A model generated the notes under the pieces. That model was not told the origin of the DNA. It made no database searches and saw only the letters and a list, made by a program, of their open reading frames with translations. A stretch of DNA of 64,000 nucleotides. Origin: Begonia masoniana. Lineage: Eukaryota > Streptophyta > Magnoliopsida > Cucurbitales > Begoniaceae. The position numbers and the translations under genes are program-made. The stretch is taken from assembly GCA_022432975.1 (NCBI GenBank), contig CM039508.1, forward strand, positions 13,858,954 through 13,922,953, read 5' to 3'. This document shows positions 1-10,582 of the stretch, in pieces (positions within the stretch are counted from its first letter, which is position 1; the number at the start of each line of letters is the position of its first letter).

Positions 1-840
1 TTGAAGTTATTAGCGACGTTTTTTCCTTTGTGGTCCTCCCTCGGATTTGGCTTCTCTCCTTTCCAATTTGGTTTCCACGAACTATTTGTCGCTGTGTTTA
101 CCTTTGCACTTTTCTTGGCATTTAGTTGTCGTTCGATTTTGATCGCCTTGTGTAGTAATTCCTCCATGTCCAAATAGTGTTGTAAATCTACTATGTCGGC
201 AATCTCTCGATTAAGTCCTCCCACAAACCTTGCCATTGTGGCTTCTCCATCCTCGTTAACATCGGCTTTTATCATGGCCATCTCCATTTCTTTATAATAC
301 TCCTCCACACTTTTATATCCTTGAGTAAGACCTTGAAGTTTCCGACACAAATCCCTATAGTAATATGATGGGACGTACCTTTTTCTCATAATTGTTTTTA
401 CACTTTCCCATGTGCGGATTGGGGTTTCTCCGTTTCGTCTCCGAGTTTTGACTAGTTGATCCCACCAAATGCTGGCATAATCGGTGAACTATATTGTGAC
501 CAACCTAACCTTTTTTTTCCTCCGTGTAGTTTCGATACTCGAGTAAAGAATCGACTTTCCTTTCCCATTCCAAATAGGCTTCGGGATCACTTTTCCCTTG
601 AAAGGCTGGGATGTTAACCTTGATATCACTAAGATCTCCATCTTCTCAATCGTTCCTATCGTATCTTTCCTTTCGGTATGGTTTTTCATCATGGTCATAG
701 TAGTCGTCAAACTTTTTTCCACGAGGATTGGTAGGTGACGGTATCTCCAAACGTTCCATCCTTCGATTAAGAGCCTCGTATTGATCGTGTATGGCCCTCA
801 TGAACATCTTTATATCAATCTCATTCTCCTCTCCGCTCAT
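1..840 (-). pseudogene. gag: Fam-A gag, N-terminal part, frameshifted
   Basis: Gag packages the element RNA into virus-like particles. The start is taken as the ATG at 840 (MSGEENEIDIKMF), which opens a charged N-terminus. The reading frame breaks at a run of eight A (T8 near 511-518 on the plus strand) after the residues YTEEKK. The rest, including the conserved gag core with TIMRKRYVPSYYYRD and SVEEYYKEME, continues in another frame to the window edge. The CCHC knuckle is outside the window. The same A8 break is present in the A3 copy, and a comparable one in B2, so it is not specific to this copy. Confidence 0.85.
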
Positions 841-1656
841 GATTCCGAATTTTTCTTTTTTTTTTTTTTTTAATAAATAACGCAAAAGGTAAATTGCGAA
901 ATAAAAATCTAAATAACTGAATTGAAATGCGGAAATTTAAATGACTGAATTGAAATGCGGAAATTTAAATGACTGAATTGAAATACAGAAATTTAAATAA
1001 CTGAATTGAAATGCAGAAATTTAAATGGACCTCTCCTCTCCCTCACGTGTTTACACTCGTTCAATGTCACTTCACTCGTGTTTCGCTCGAAATTTTGACT
1101 TTTATAAGATAATCTCACACTCTTGTCTTTTACCACTCAATCTCTTCTTTAGGTTCTTAAAGTTAGAACCCAATCAAGATGTAATCCAACAAGTATAACG
1201 TGAAAATTTCAAACTTTCAAACTTAAAATCCAACTTTCGAGAATAGATTAAAGTCAAACCACTAAAGGTGTTTGCTAGAATCGATCTCTGGATATAACGT
1301 TTTGAGAAGCTTGAATAGTTTCCAGTTGTGAATCCTCGATACTAATGAGGTATTCTCACGAATTGTTTTTGAAACTCGGCAAACTTGCAGAAATAGAAAT
1401 CCGACTTGAGATTCGGATGCTAGGGTTCGAGACAAGCAAAGATATGTCTTTCTCGATTGGCAGTACAAAATAAGTTTCTCGTTATTAACAAACGAGAGCT
1501 TTTTTTTTTTTTGAATTTTCGGAATATTTTTTTTTTTTTTTTTGAACTAAAACGAAAAATAGAATAATCGAAAGGTTTTGTGGAGAAGAAAAGAAGAATA
1601 ACAAGAATGATAAAGATAGCTTCTTTGAATCGAAGAACCTTCGCTTTGATACCAAA
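841..1656 (-). other. Fam-A 5' leader (UTR) of A2 with PBS
   Basis: Non-coding leader between gag and the 5' LTR. It holds poly-A runs in element sense (poly-T at 850-872, 1501-1512 and 1528-1543) and the primer-binding site GCTTTGATACCA at 1643-1654. That site is the reverse complement of TGGTATCAAAGC and differs by one base from the initiator tRNA-Met match. Short ORFs here (for example 1262-1468) have no family features and are probably chance. Confidence 0.8.
915..1026 (-). repeat. Four tandem copies of a 28-bp unit in the fam-A leader
   Basis: The unit ACTGAATTGAAATGCGGAAA plus TTTAAATG is repeated about four times with minor changes (GCGG, ACAG, GCAG). The same array is in A3 at about 62303-62418. 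It lies upstream of gag and is followed (plus strand) by CTCACGTGTTTACACTCG, a motif also seen in the fam-B and fam-C leaders. Confidence 0.85.
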
Positions 1657-2532
1657 TGATACGAACCTAAGATATTAGAGATCTTAGACCCAACACGCAA
1701 TACGGAATTCAAAGGGAACAATGCCTTTATTGATTCAAAAGAATAAGAAGAAGGAACTTGACCCCAATCGATAGATAGCGATGGAACCAAAGTCATCAGA
1801 AAAAGTAGCTAGACCCGAACCAAACTCGTTGGTTGAACCTAAGCTATCAAGTTCGATCTTTTCAAGAATACACTTGAAGAAGATCAAGTTTTAATCCAAG
1901 AACTCAAGAAGAGAATTATAAGGATCTCACCTCAAAGCAAAAGCTTAATAAAAATCAATTCATTCAAAAGTGGCTAAAATCTATTACAAGCCTCCCTTAA
2001 ATAGGCAAAGGGATAAAACTAATAAGGTAATAACATAATTAGAAATAATCAAAATATCCTAATTAGACAATAAAAAAGTTTCCAAAAATAAGAGAAGGAA
2101 AATTGGAAAGTGGTGCAAGTGGATGGTGGCCGCGGAACTTAGGTTTAAGTAACGTGAGTCTCGAGTTTAATTCAGATTGTGGGCCTAGCCCAATGGTGTG
2201 GCACTTGTAAGAACTTTGAAGTTAAAAACTCTTGGGCTAGAGTAGTGCCATGTTGGGTGACCATGTAGGAAGTCTTTATTTTTGAGACTTCGTTTTGGGC
2301 TTCGTTTTGGGCTTCTTTTCCAGTCCTTGATTCTTCATCAACACTTAGTAATATTATTGCTCATTGCACATTTTGTGATGATTCCTTTTCTTGGATGTCT
2401 TTGATTAAAATTTGTAGTCTTTTGTTTATTTTATTCGTTCTTGATCTCGTCATTGGTCCTCCTATATTCATCAATGGATCTTGGCTCCCTATTGCTTCTT
2501 GATTGTCCTTAGTTGCTCCTTTAACTACATCA
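1657..2532 (-). repeat. Fam-A 5' LTR of A2 (876 bp)
   Basis: On the plus strand it starts TGATACGAACCTAAG and ends CTACATCA; the TG...CA ends define it. Its length equals the A3 copy at 63051-63926. In element sense the first part encodes the pol tail with GPMTRSRT(N)KK and EAQNEAQNE, followed by a TATTTAAGG-like TATA region. It contains two copies of the 12-mer that is amplified in A1 (plus strand CGTTTTGGGCTT, around 2291-2316). Confidence 0.95.
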
Positions 2533-3949
2533 CACTTTCATTGAGCCATTGGAGACGATATGGTCGAGGGTGTTTTAGAGTCTTTAATCCAAGCTTGTCC
2601 ACCATCATCTTACTTGCAACATTCACACAACTTCCTTCATCTATGATTAAACCACAAACCTTTTCTTTAACATGGCAGCGCATATAGAAAATGTTTTCAC
2701 GTTGTTGACGGTCATCATCTTCTATAGTTTGAACATGGAGGGTTCGAAGAACTACTAAGGCTTGGCCAACAACTGCATGTTCGGTATCACTAGCTTCTTC
2801 AAGTGGTGGCATAACTTCATTGTCACTTTCTTCTTCAGAAACAATATCCCCATTATTTAACAAAATCATAGTTCTTTTATTTGGGCATTGTGAAGAAATA
2901 TGACCAATTCCATGACATTTAAAACACTTAATATCTCGATTTCTCTGGGTTGGGGTATAACTCGTACCTTTTTCAACTTGCTTGGCCAGCACTTTTTCAT
3001 CTTTTGGCTTGAAAGTCGACTGCTCTTCTTGCCTTAGAGTAGAGTTCCATTTTGACTTCCCACTCAAAGAAGTAAAAGTTTCGTGCTTGGAGGTTGATCT
3101 TCCTCCTCTTTTGAGCTGCCTTTCAACCTTCATGGCCATGTGGACAACCTCTTCAAGTTCCACGTAGTGCTGCAATTCTACAATATTTGCAATTTCACGA
3201 TTGAGACCACAAAATGAACCGAGCCGTGGTTGCTTCTCGATCTTCCTCAACATTGGCACGAATCATGGATATTTCCATCTCCTTATGGTACTCCTCAACA
3301 GATTTTGAACCCTGTTTAAGGCTCTGCAATTTTAAGTGTAAATCTCTATAATAATGTGAAGGAACAAACCTTCGTCTCATGACAGCTTTCATGTCTTCCC
3401 AATTGTCGATTGGAATTTCTCTATTTCTTCGTTTGGTTAGCAGCACTTGGTCCCACCAAGCAATTGCGTAATCAGTGAAAGAAACAGCTGCAAGTTTAAC
3501 TTTTTTTTCCTCCGAATAGTTATGGCAATCAAAAACAAGTTCAACCTTTCGTTCCCATTCAATGTAAACGTCCGGGTCATTTTTACCTTGAAATGATGGG
3601 ATAGAGAGTTTAATCGCACCTGTGTTGTTGTCGGTAAAATTTCTTTCTCGGTATTGACGTCTTTGTCTTGGCCTATGATCTCTTTCTCTTCTTATGGAGG
3701 CTACTTCGTCAAAATCCTCTTTTCAGCATATTCGCCCATGGGATTAACTGCAGTAAAGAAGGGTCGTCTAGTTGGCTGTCTTTCTTGGGGCATGGTACCT
3801 TGTTGAATTTGATTAATTCGTTCATCACTACGATCCAATCGATCTCGAATCTCTTCAAATTGGACGTTCATCCTTTGGAATTGTTGCTGCATGGCTTGGA
3901 TGACCAAATTGCTATCCATTGGCGTTGCTTCACCTTCTCTTTCAGACAT
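2533..3949 (-). pseudogene. gag: Fam-B gag-protease, several frameshifts
   Basis: The start is taken as the ATG at 3949 (MSEREGEATPMDSN). Frame breaks by comparison with B1: near 3718-3724 after MGEYAE; at the A8 run (T8 at 3501-3508) after NYSEEKK; and at about 3212-3216, where one extra A breaks [11 protein letters not shown]. Domains in order: glutamine-rich N-terminus, gag core ([15 protein letters not shown]), CCHC knuckle [17 protein letters not shown] (near 2890-2940), acidic linker, and the start of the aspartic protease. The protease catalytic site reads LIIDEGSC where B1 has LIIDGGSC, so the usual D-[ST/G]-G is lost. It ends at the A2 insertion after LQWLNES. Confidence 0.85.
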
Positions 3950-4505
3950 GCTGTAGAATCTGTGTAAAAGTGTAAAGAAAAGGACCTCACCTCTCCCTCA
4001 CGTGTATACACTCAAATATGGTTCTCGAGCACTCGTGTTTACTCACATAGATTTCGGCTTTTACCCTCTAATAAACTCTCCAACTCTTGCCTTTTACCAC
4101 TCACTTTCCTCCTCAAAGTTCTTGAGAAAACTAAGCAAGGTAAATATCAAAGCAAAACAAATGAAAACCAACACACTTAAAATATAGATTTCTTAGTAAA
4201 GACGAAAGCAATGGGGCGCAAAATAAAGGAAGGAATGGAAGAAATATGGTCACACTAAGATTGATACCACGGAGTTTGAAACAAAAAGTATTTGGGGAAC
4301 AAAATAAAGAAAATTGTTTTTTTCCTTCTTTTTTTTTGTCTCTTTTTTTTGTCTCTCTGTTTTTTTTTTTTGATAAACTATCAATGGGAGCAAGAACAAA
4401 GATATAAAATTATGGATCAACATCAAAGAGGAAATTGAAATAAAAGAAAGTAAGCACTAGACGATAAACAAAACCTCAATTGGATGTCTAGGCTCTGATA
4501 CCAAA
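3950..4505 (-). other. Fam-B 5' leader of B2 with exact tRNA-Met PBS
   Basis: Leader between LTR and gag. The PBS is GCTCTGATACCA at 4492-4503, an exact reverse complement of TGGTATCAGAGC. It has poly-A runs in element sense (plus-strand poly-T near 4317-4370) and a CTCACGTGTATACACTC motif near 3997 like those in the fam-A and fam-C leaders. No coding is supported. Confidence 0.85.
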
Positions 4506-5211
4506 TGATGCAAACCTCAACAAACTTGTTGTGAGACCCAACGTCAATAGATGGAATCAACTTCAGGATCGCCCAATAGTAGTTTCAAAGTTTAGGACAG
4601 AAACCAATAGTATCAAGAAAGGAATATTGACCCCGTTGCTATGGAAGAGCAAGAAACCAATATTATAAGGGTTGGAAATCAAGTGGTTGCACTTGAAATT
4701 TCCGCAAGTTCTACAGAAGAACAGTTTGGAGGAAATTCTCACAAGATAATTCTCATTCCAGTGTGTCTTACAATGAAGAACTTTCAAGTATTTATAGGCT
4801 TACAAGAATAGTCTAGAATAGGCATTAAATAGCCTTGAAAACATGAGAAAGAACTTTGCTTCTAATATGGTTTAAGTTCAGCCTTCTTGGAAACCATCAA
4901 AACACATTTTGGCCTTCTCTATGCCAATATTAAATGCTTAGTAGATGTCACTTCGAAATTCCACTTTCTAGAGCCTTCTTGCTGAATTTGAGATCCTTTG
5001 GGCCTAGTCAAACTCCATTTGTATTTGTAACACATTAACAACTTTAAAGCCCATTTCTTCTAGTGGTCTAGGTTCTTGAAATAAGTTATTTTGGACTTCT
5101 TCTCGAAGTTTCTTGGCCCGAGCTCTAGTGATAGGTCCATTTGGTATTTTCAATTCCATTAAGTATTCTTCTTGGCCCGATTCATCTTCAATGCCATCCT
5201 TGCCCACATCA
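4506..5211 (-). repeat. Fam-B 5' LTR of B2 (706 bp)
   Basis: Plus-strand ends are TGATGCAAACC and TTGCCCACATCA. In element sense a TATA box lies at 4789-4797 (CTATAAATA). The first about 200 bp of the LTR encode the pol tail [18 protein letters not shown] (5004-5207 frame). It is somewhat more diverged from the two B1 LTRs than those are from each other, so B2 is probably an older insertion. Confidence 0.93.
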
Positions 5212-8200
5212 GTAAAGTTTCCTATACTTCATCAAACGCATTACTAAGTCTTAATTACTCGTCCATGAAAGTTATTGGGTCCCCAATACACGTCGTTCCC
5301 ATCACTTCAAGTAAAAACCTTGAATGTGAAATGGATAATTTAGGTTCTAACCACAAGTCATCAAACGCATACTAAGTCTTAATTACTCGTCCATGAAAGT
5401 TATTGGGTCCCCAATACACGTCGTTCCCATCACTTCAAGTAAAAACCTTGAATGTGAAATGGATAATTTAGGTTCTAACCACAAGTCATGTAACACTCAA
5501 CCTCATTTGCTTGATACGTTCAGCTCTTTTGGAACAAATCGATTGAAGTAAAGTTTCTTATACATCATCAAACGCATTATTAAGTCTTAATTACTAGTCC
5601 ATGAAGGTTATTGAGTACTCAATACACGTCGTTCTCATCACTTCAAGTTAAAACCTTGAATGTGAAATGGATAACTTAGGTTCTAACCACAAGTCATGTA
5701 ACACTCAACATTATTTGCTTGATACGTTCAGCTCTTTTGGAGCAAATCGATTGAAGTAAAGTTTCTTATACTTCATCAAACGCATTACTAAGTCTTAAAT
5801 ACTCGTCCATGAAGGTTATTGGGTACTCAATACACGTCGTTCTCATCACTTCAAGTTAAAACCTTGAATGTGAAATGGATAACTTAGGTTCTAACCACAA
5901 GTCATGTAACACTCAACATCATTTGCTTGATACGTTCAGCTCTTTTGGAACAAATCGATTGAAGTAAAGTTTCTTATACTTCATCAAACGCATTACTAAG
6001 TCTGAATTACTCGTCCATGAAGGTTATTGGGTACTCAATACACGTCGTTCTCATCACTTCAAGTCAAAATCTTGAATGTGAAATGGATAACTTAGGTCAA
6101 CCTCATTTGCTTGATACCTTCAGTTCTTTTGGAGCAAATCGATTGAAGTAAAGTTTCTTATACTTCATCAAACGCATTACTAAGTCTTAATTACTCGTCC
6201 ATGAAGGTTATTGGATCTTCAATACACGTCGTTCTCATCACTTCCAGTAAAAACCTTGAATGTTAAATGGATAACTTAGGTTCTAATAACAAGTCATATA
6301 ACAATAAATCTCATTTGCTTGATACGTTCAACTCTTTTGGAGCATATCGATTGAAGTAAAGTTTCTTATACTTCATCAAACGCATTACTAAGTCTTAATT
6401 ACTCGTCCATGAAGGTTATTGGGTACTCAATACACGTCGTTCTCATCACTTCAAGTTAAAACCTTGAATGTGAAATGCATAACTTAGGTTCTAACCACAA
6501 GTCATGTAACACTCAACCTCATTTGCTTGATACGTTCAGCTCTTTTGGAACAAATCGATTGAAGTAAAGTTTCTGATACTTCATCAAACGCATTACTAAG
6601 TCTGAATTACTCGTCCACGAAGGTTATTGGGAACTAAATACACGTCGTTCTCATCTCTTCAACTTAAAATCTTCAATGTAAAATGGATAACTTAGGTTCT
6701 AACCACATGTCATGTAACACTCAACCTCATTTGCTTGATACGTTCAGCTCTTTTGGATCAAATCGATTGAAGTAAAGTTTCTTATACTTCATCAAACGCA
6801 TTACTAAGTTTTAATTACTTGTCCATGAAGCTTATTGGGTCCTCAATACACGTCGTTCCCATCACTTCAAGTAAAAACCTTGAATGTGAAATGCATAACT
6901 TAGGTTCTAACCACAAGTCATGTAACACTCAACCTCATTTGCTTGATACGTTCAGCTCTTTTGGAACAAATCGATTGAAGTAAAGTTTCTTGTACTTCAT
7001 CAAACGCATTACTAAGTCTTAATAACTCGTCCATGAACGTTATTGGGTACTCAATACACGTCGTTCTCGTCACTTCAAGTTAAAACCTTGAATGTAAAAT
7101 GGATAACTTTACTTCTAATCACAAGTCATGTAACTCTCAACCTCATTTGCTTGATACATTCAGCTCTTTTGGAACAAATCGATTGAAGTAAAGTTTCTTA
7201 TACTTCATCAAACGCATTACTAGGTCTGAATTACTCGTCCTTGAAGGTTATTGGGTACTCAATACACGTCGTTCTCATCACATCAAGTTAAAACCTTGAA
7301 TGTGAAATGGATAACTTAAGTTCTAACCACAATTCATGTAACACTCAACCTCATTTGCTTGATACGTTCAGATCTTTTGGAGCAAATCAATTGAAGTAAA
7401 GTTTTTTATACTTCATCAAACACATTACTAAGTCTTAATTACTCGCCCATGAAGGTGGTTATTGGGTACTCAATACACGTCGTTCTCATCACTTCAAGTT
7501 AAAACCTTGAATGTGAAATGGATAACTTAGGTTCTAACCACAAGTCATGTAACACTCAACAACATTTGCTTGATCCGTTCAGCTCTTTTAGAACAAATCG
7601 ATTGAAGTAAAGTTTCTTATACTTCATCAAACGCTTTACTAAGTCTTAATTACTCGTCCATGAAGGTTATTGGGTACTCAATACACGTCGTTCTCATCAC
7701 TTCAAGTTAAAACCTTGAATGTGAAATGGATAACTTAGGTTCTAACCACAAGTCATGTAACACTCAAACTCATTTGCTTGATACGTTCAGCTCTTTTAGA
7801 ACAAATCGATTGAAGTAAAGTTTCTTATACTTCATCAAACGCATTAATAGGTCTGAATTACTCGTCCATGAGAATTACTCGTCCATGAAGGTTATTGGGT
7901 ACTCAATACACGTCGTTCTCATCACTTCAAGTTAAAATCTTCAATGTAAAATGGATAACTTAGGTTCTAACCACATGTCATGTAACACTCAACCTCATTT
8001 TGCTTGATACGTTCAGCTCTTTTGGATCAAATCGATTGAAGTAAAGTTTCTTATACTTCATCAAACGCATTACTAAGTCATAATTACTTGTCCATGAAGG
8101 TTATTGGGTACTCAATACACGTCGTTCTTGTCACTTCAAGTTAAAACCTTGAATGTGAAATGGATAACTTAGGTTCTAATCACAAGTCATGTAACTCTCA

Positions 8201-8843
8201 ACCTCATTTGCTTGATACATTCAAATCTTTTGGAACAAATCGATTGAAGTAAAGTTTCTTATACTTCATCAAACGCATTACTAAGTCTGAATTACTCGTC
8301 CATGAAGGTTATTGGGTAGTCAATACACGTCGTTCTCATCACATCAAGTTAAAACCTTGAATGTGAAATGGATAACTTAAGTTCTAACCACAAGTCATGT
8401 AACACTCAACCTCATTTGCTTGATACGTTCAGCTCTTTTGGAACAAATCGATTGAAGTAAAGTTTCTTATACTTCATCAAACGTATTACTAAGTCTTAAT
8501 TACTTTTCCATGAAGGTTATTGGGTACTCAATACACGTCGTTCTAATCACATCAAGTTAAAACCTTGAATGTGAAATGGATAACTTAAGTTCTAACCACA
8601 AGTCATGTAACACTCAATCTCATTTGCTTGATACATTCAGTTCTTTTAGAGCAAATCGATTGAAGTAAAGTTTCTTATACTTCATCAAACGCATTACTAA
8701 GTCTTAATTACTCGTCCATGAAGATTATTGGGTACTCAATACACGTCGTTCTAATCACTTCAAGTTAAAACCTTGAATGTGAAATGGATAACTTAGGTTC
8801 TAACCACAAGTCATGTAACACTCAATATCATTTGCTTGATACG
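5212..8843. repeat. Satellite array S1, about 208-bp monomer, about 17 copies
   Basis: Head-to-tail copies with landmarks CTTGATACGTTCAGCTCTTT, AAATCGATTGAAGTAAAG, CATCAAACGCATTACTAAGT and CAATACACGTCGTTC. Compared with later arrays this block is more diverged and mixes variant types. Irregular copies: a truncated copy at 5350-5360, where CAAGTCAT jumps to CATCAAACGC across a CAT microhomology; a shortened AACTTAGGTCAACCTC junction at about 6090; and a 19-bp internal duplication of GAATTACTCGTCCATGA around 7855-7885. Short ORFs are chance. Confidence 0.97.
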
Positions 8844-9491
8844 TGATGCGAACCCTTTGGGTGCAAACCCTTAGAACCCTCACAAGATGGAAAAGAACCC
8901 CAGAAACTAAGAAATAGAGTAGGTGATCGAAGAGAAACCCGTAGGAAACTATGTCCTAAAAACCTCAACTCCTAAATGAAACAACAAGTTGATCAATTCT
9001 TGCTGAGTTTGGTTTGTTTCATTCAAGAACAAAGAGGAGAATACTATACAATGCATTCACCTAAAATAATAGCTTCTTTTACAAAGATAAACTTGCCCCT
9101 TTTATAATAGGCATAAAAGAAACCCTAAAATAACCCAAAAATAGCCCAAATTCGTTTGGCCCATTAACACAAGTCTTTGGGCATGGAAAAACACTAAATA
9201 TAATAAACTTGAACTAAGAAAGCCAAATACCAAATCGGCCCATAAAGTAATATATCTTCTCAAGCTGAATTCTCTTCATTTAAGGCTTCGATAAGTGTGT
9301 AATAACGTTGAAAACTTCCTTATTCATTTTGAGCAATCTTTTCAACATAAAATAAGTTTTGAATAGCCTTTTGAAATGCTTTAGCTCGAGCTCTTGTCAA
9401 TGGACCTTGTGGTAGTTGTATTGAATCCTTTTTAGCCATTGATGTATCCTCTTGATTTGCTTCAATAGAATCCACCTCATCAAGCCTATCA
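8844..9491 (-). mobile_element. Fam-E solo LTR (648 bp) with perfect TSD
   Basis: TGATGCGAACCC...CCTATCA, flanked by a perfect 5-bp target duplication ATACG (8839-8843 and 9492-9496) that belongs to the satellite word GATACGTTC. No internal domains remain, so this is a solo LTR left by LTR-LTR recombination. Orientation is from the coding start of the LTR: on the minus strand near 9383-9411 it encodes QGPLTRARAKAF, the same pol-tail motif seen in the other families. A TATA-like TATAAAAG lies on the minus strand near 9098-9105. Confidence 0.92.
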
Positions 9492-9656
9492 ATACGTTCA
9501 GCACTTTTGGAAAAAATCGATTGAAGTAAAGTTTCTTATACTTCATCAAACGCATTACTAAGTTTGAATTACTCGTCCATGAAAGTTATTGGGTACTCAA
9601 TACACGTCGTTCTCATCACTCCAAGTTAAAATCTTGAATGTGCAATGGACAACTTA
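9492..9656. repeat. Satellite fragment between fam-E solo LTR and B1
   Basis: Continuation of the S1 monomer after the fam-E insertion (ATACGTTCAGCACTTTTGG...), up to the B1 target site at ACTTA (9652-9656). With the two insertions removed, S1 continues into S2. Confidence 0.93.
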
Positions 9657-10380
9657 TGATGCGGGCAAGGATGGCATTGAAGAAGAGTTGGGCCAAGAAG
9701 AATATTTAATGGAGTTGAAAACACCAAATGGACCTATCACTAGAGCTCGGGCCAAGAAGCTTCAAGAAGAAGTCCAAAATAACTTATTTCAAGAACCAAG
9801 ACCACTTGAAGAAATAGGCCTTAAAGTTATTAATGTGTTACAAATACAAATGGAGTTTGATTAGGCCCAAATTAAGCAAAGAAGGCTCTAGAATGAGTAA
9901 TTTCGAAGTGACATCCACTAGGCATTTAATATTGTCATAGAGAAGGCCAAAAGGTGTTTTGATGGTTTCCAAGAAGGCTGAACCTAGACCATATTAGAAG
10001 CAAAGTTCTTTCTCATGTTTTCAAGGCTATTTAATGCCTATTCTAGACTATTCTTGTAAGCCTATAAATACTTGGGAGTTCTTCATTGTAAGACACACTA
10101 GAATGAGAATTATCTTGTGAGAATTTCCTCCAAACTGTTCTTCTGTAGAACTTGCGGAAATTTCAAGTGCAACCACTTGATTTCCAACCCTTATAATATT
10201 GGTTTCTTGCTCTTCCATAGCAACGGGGTCAATATTCCTTTCTTGATACTATTGGTTTCTGGTTGTCATATAACCACGGGGTCATTAGTCCTAAACTTTG
10301 AAACTACTATTGGGCGATCCTGAAGTTGATTCCATCTATTGACGTTGGGTCTCACAACAAGTTTGTTGAGGTTTGCATCA
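9657..10380 (+). repeat. B1 5' LTR
   Basis: Starts TGATGCGGGCAAGG and ends GAGGTTTGCATCA. Within it, 9657-9864 is open in the pol-tail frame with [13 protein letters not shown] near 9727-9765, ending MEFD and a TAG at 9862. This copy of the tail is intact, whereas the 3' LTR copy has lost one A. Confidence 0.96.
10062..10070 (+). promoter_or_regulatory. Probable TATA box of the B1 5' LTR
   Basis: CTATAAATA inside the LTR, conserved in the 3' LTR (15032-15040) and in B2 (minus strand, 4789-4797). It would place transcription start about 30 bp downstream, near the TTCTTCATTGTAAG stretch. Inferred from position and sequence only. Confidence 0.6.
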
Positions 10381-10382
10381 TT

Positions 10383-10393
10383 TGGTATCAGAG
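10383..10393 (+). other. B1 primer-binding site
   Basis: TGGTATCAGAG, two bases after the 5' LTR end, followed by A rather than C. It is complementary to the 3' end of initiator tRNA-Met, the usual primer for plant Ty3/gypsy minus-strand synthesis. Confidence 0.85.
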
Positions 10394-10582
10394 ACTAGAC
10401 ATCCAATTGAGGTTTTGTTTATCGTCTAGTGCTTACTTTCTTTTTATTTCAATTTCCTCTTTGTTGTTGATCCATAATTCCATATCTTTGTTCTTGCTCC
10501 CATTGATAGTTTATCAAAAAAAAAAAAAAAAAGAAAAAAAAGGGCAAAAAAAAAGAGAGAAAAAAAAGAAAAAAAAAAAAAA
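10394..10582 (+). other. B1 leader collapsed into an A-rich tract
   Basis: A short leader and then an A-rich tract (10516-10582, A-runs separated by single G or C) fused directly to gag codons KLNLQ/KLAAV. In B2 about 0.8 kb separates the matching leader A-runs from this gag position and includes the gag start. B1 has therefore lost that segment between A-runs, probably by template switching or slippage. Confidence 0.8.

Larger units (their letters stand above)
1..2532 (-). mobile_element. Fam-A Ty3/gypsy element A2, 5' part (runs off the left edge)
   Basis: Minus-strand LTR retrotransposon. Reading right to left it has a 5' LTR (2532-1657), a primer-binding site, a 5' leader with A-rich runs, and the start of gag. 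The rest lies beyond position 1. It is inserted in the fam-B element B2: the sequence after 2532 is fam-B protease coding DNA (compare B1 around 11545), so CACTT at 2533-2537 is probably one copy of the target duplication. The whole stretch is nearly identical to 61400-63926, with about a dozen substitutions and small poly-T length changes by eye, and it stops at the same fam-B position. I infer a duplicate rather than a second insertion. Confidence 0.93.
2533..5211 (-). mobile_element. Fam-B Ty3/gypsy element B2, 5' part, interrupted by A2
   Basis: Minus-strand fam-B copy with a 5' LTR (5211-4506), PBS, leader, and gag through the start of protease, cut at 2532 by the A2 insertion. The rest of pol and the 3' LTR would lie left of A2, outside the window. 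Its right end abuts satellite at 5212 (GTAAAGTTTC). It keeps the gag N-terminus that the complete-ended B1 copy has lost. Confidence 0.92.

Noticed and set aside
1262..1796. Short minus-strand ORFs in the fam-A leader and LTR (also 62660-63190)
   Set aside because: They cross the LTR-leader border and poly-T tracts, and no known fam-A protein corresponds.
5172..5375. Short ORFs within satellite copies (for example 5172-5375, 15944-16135, 23654-23848, 42240-42494)
   Set aside because: Chance frames within the repeat that change with each monomer variant and have no domain features.
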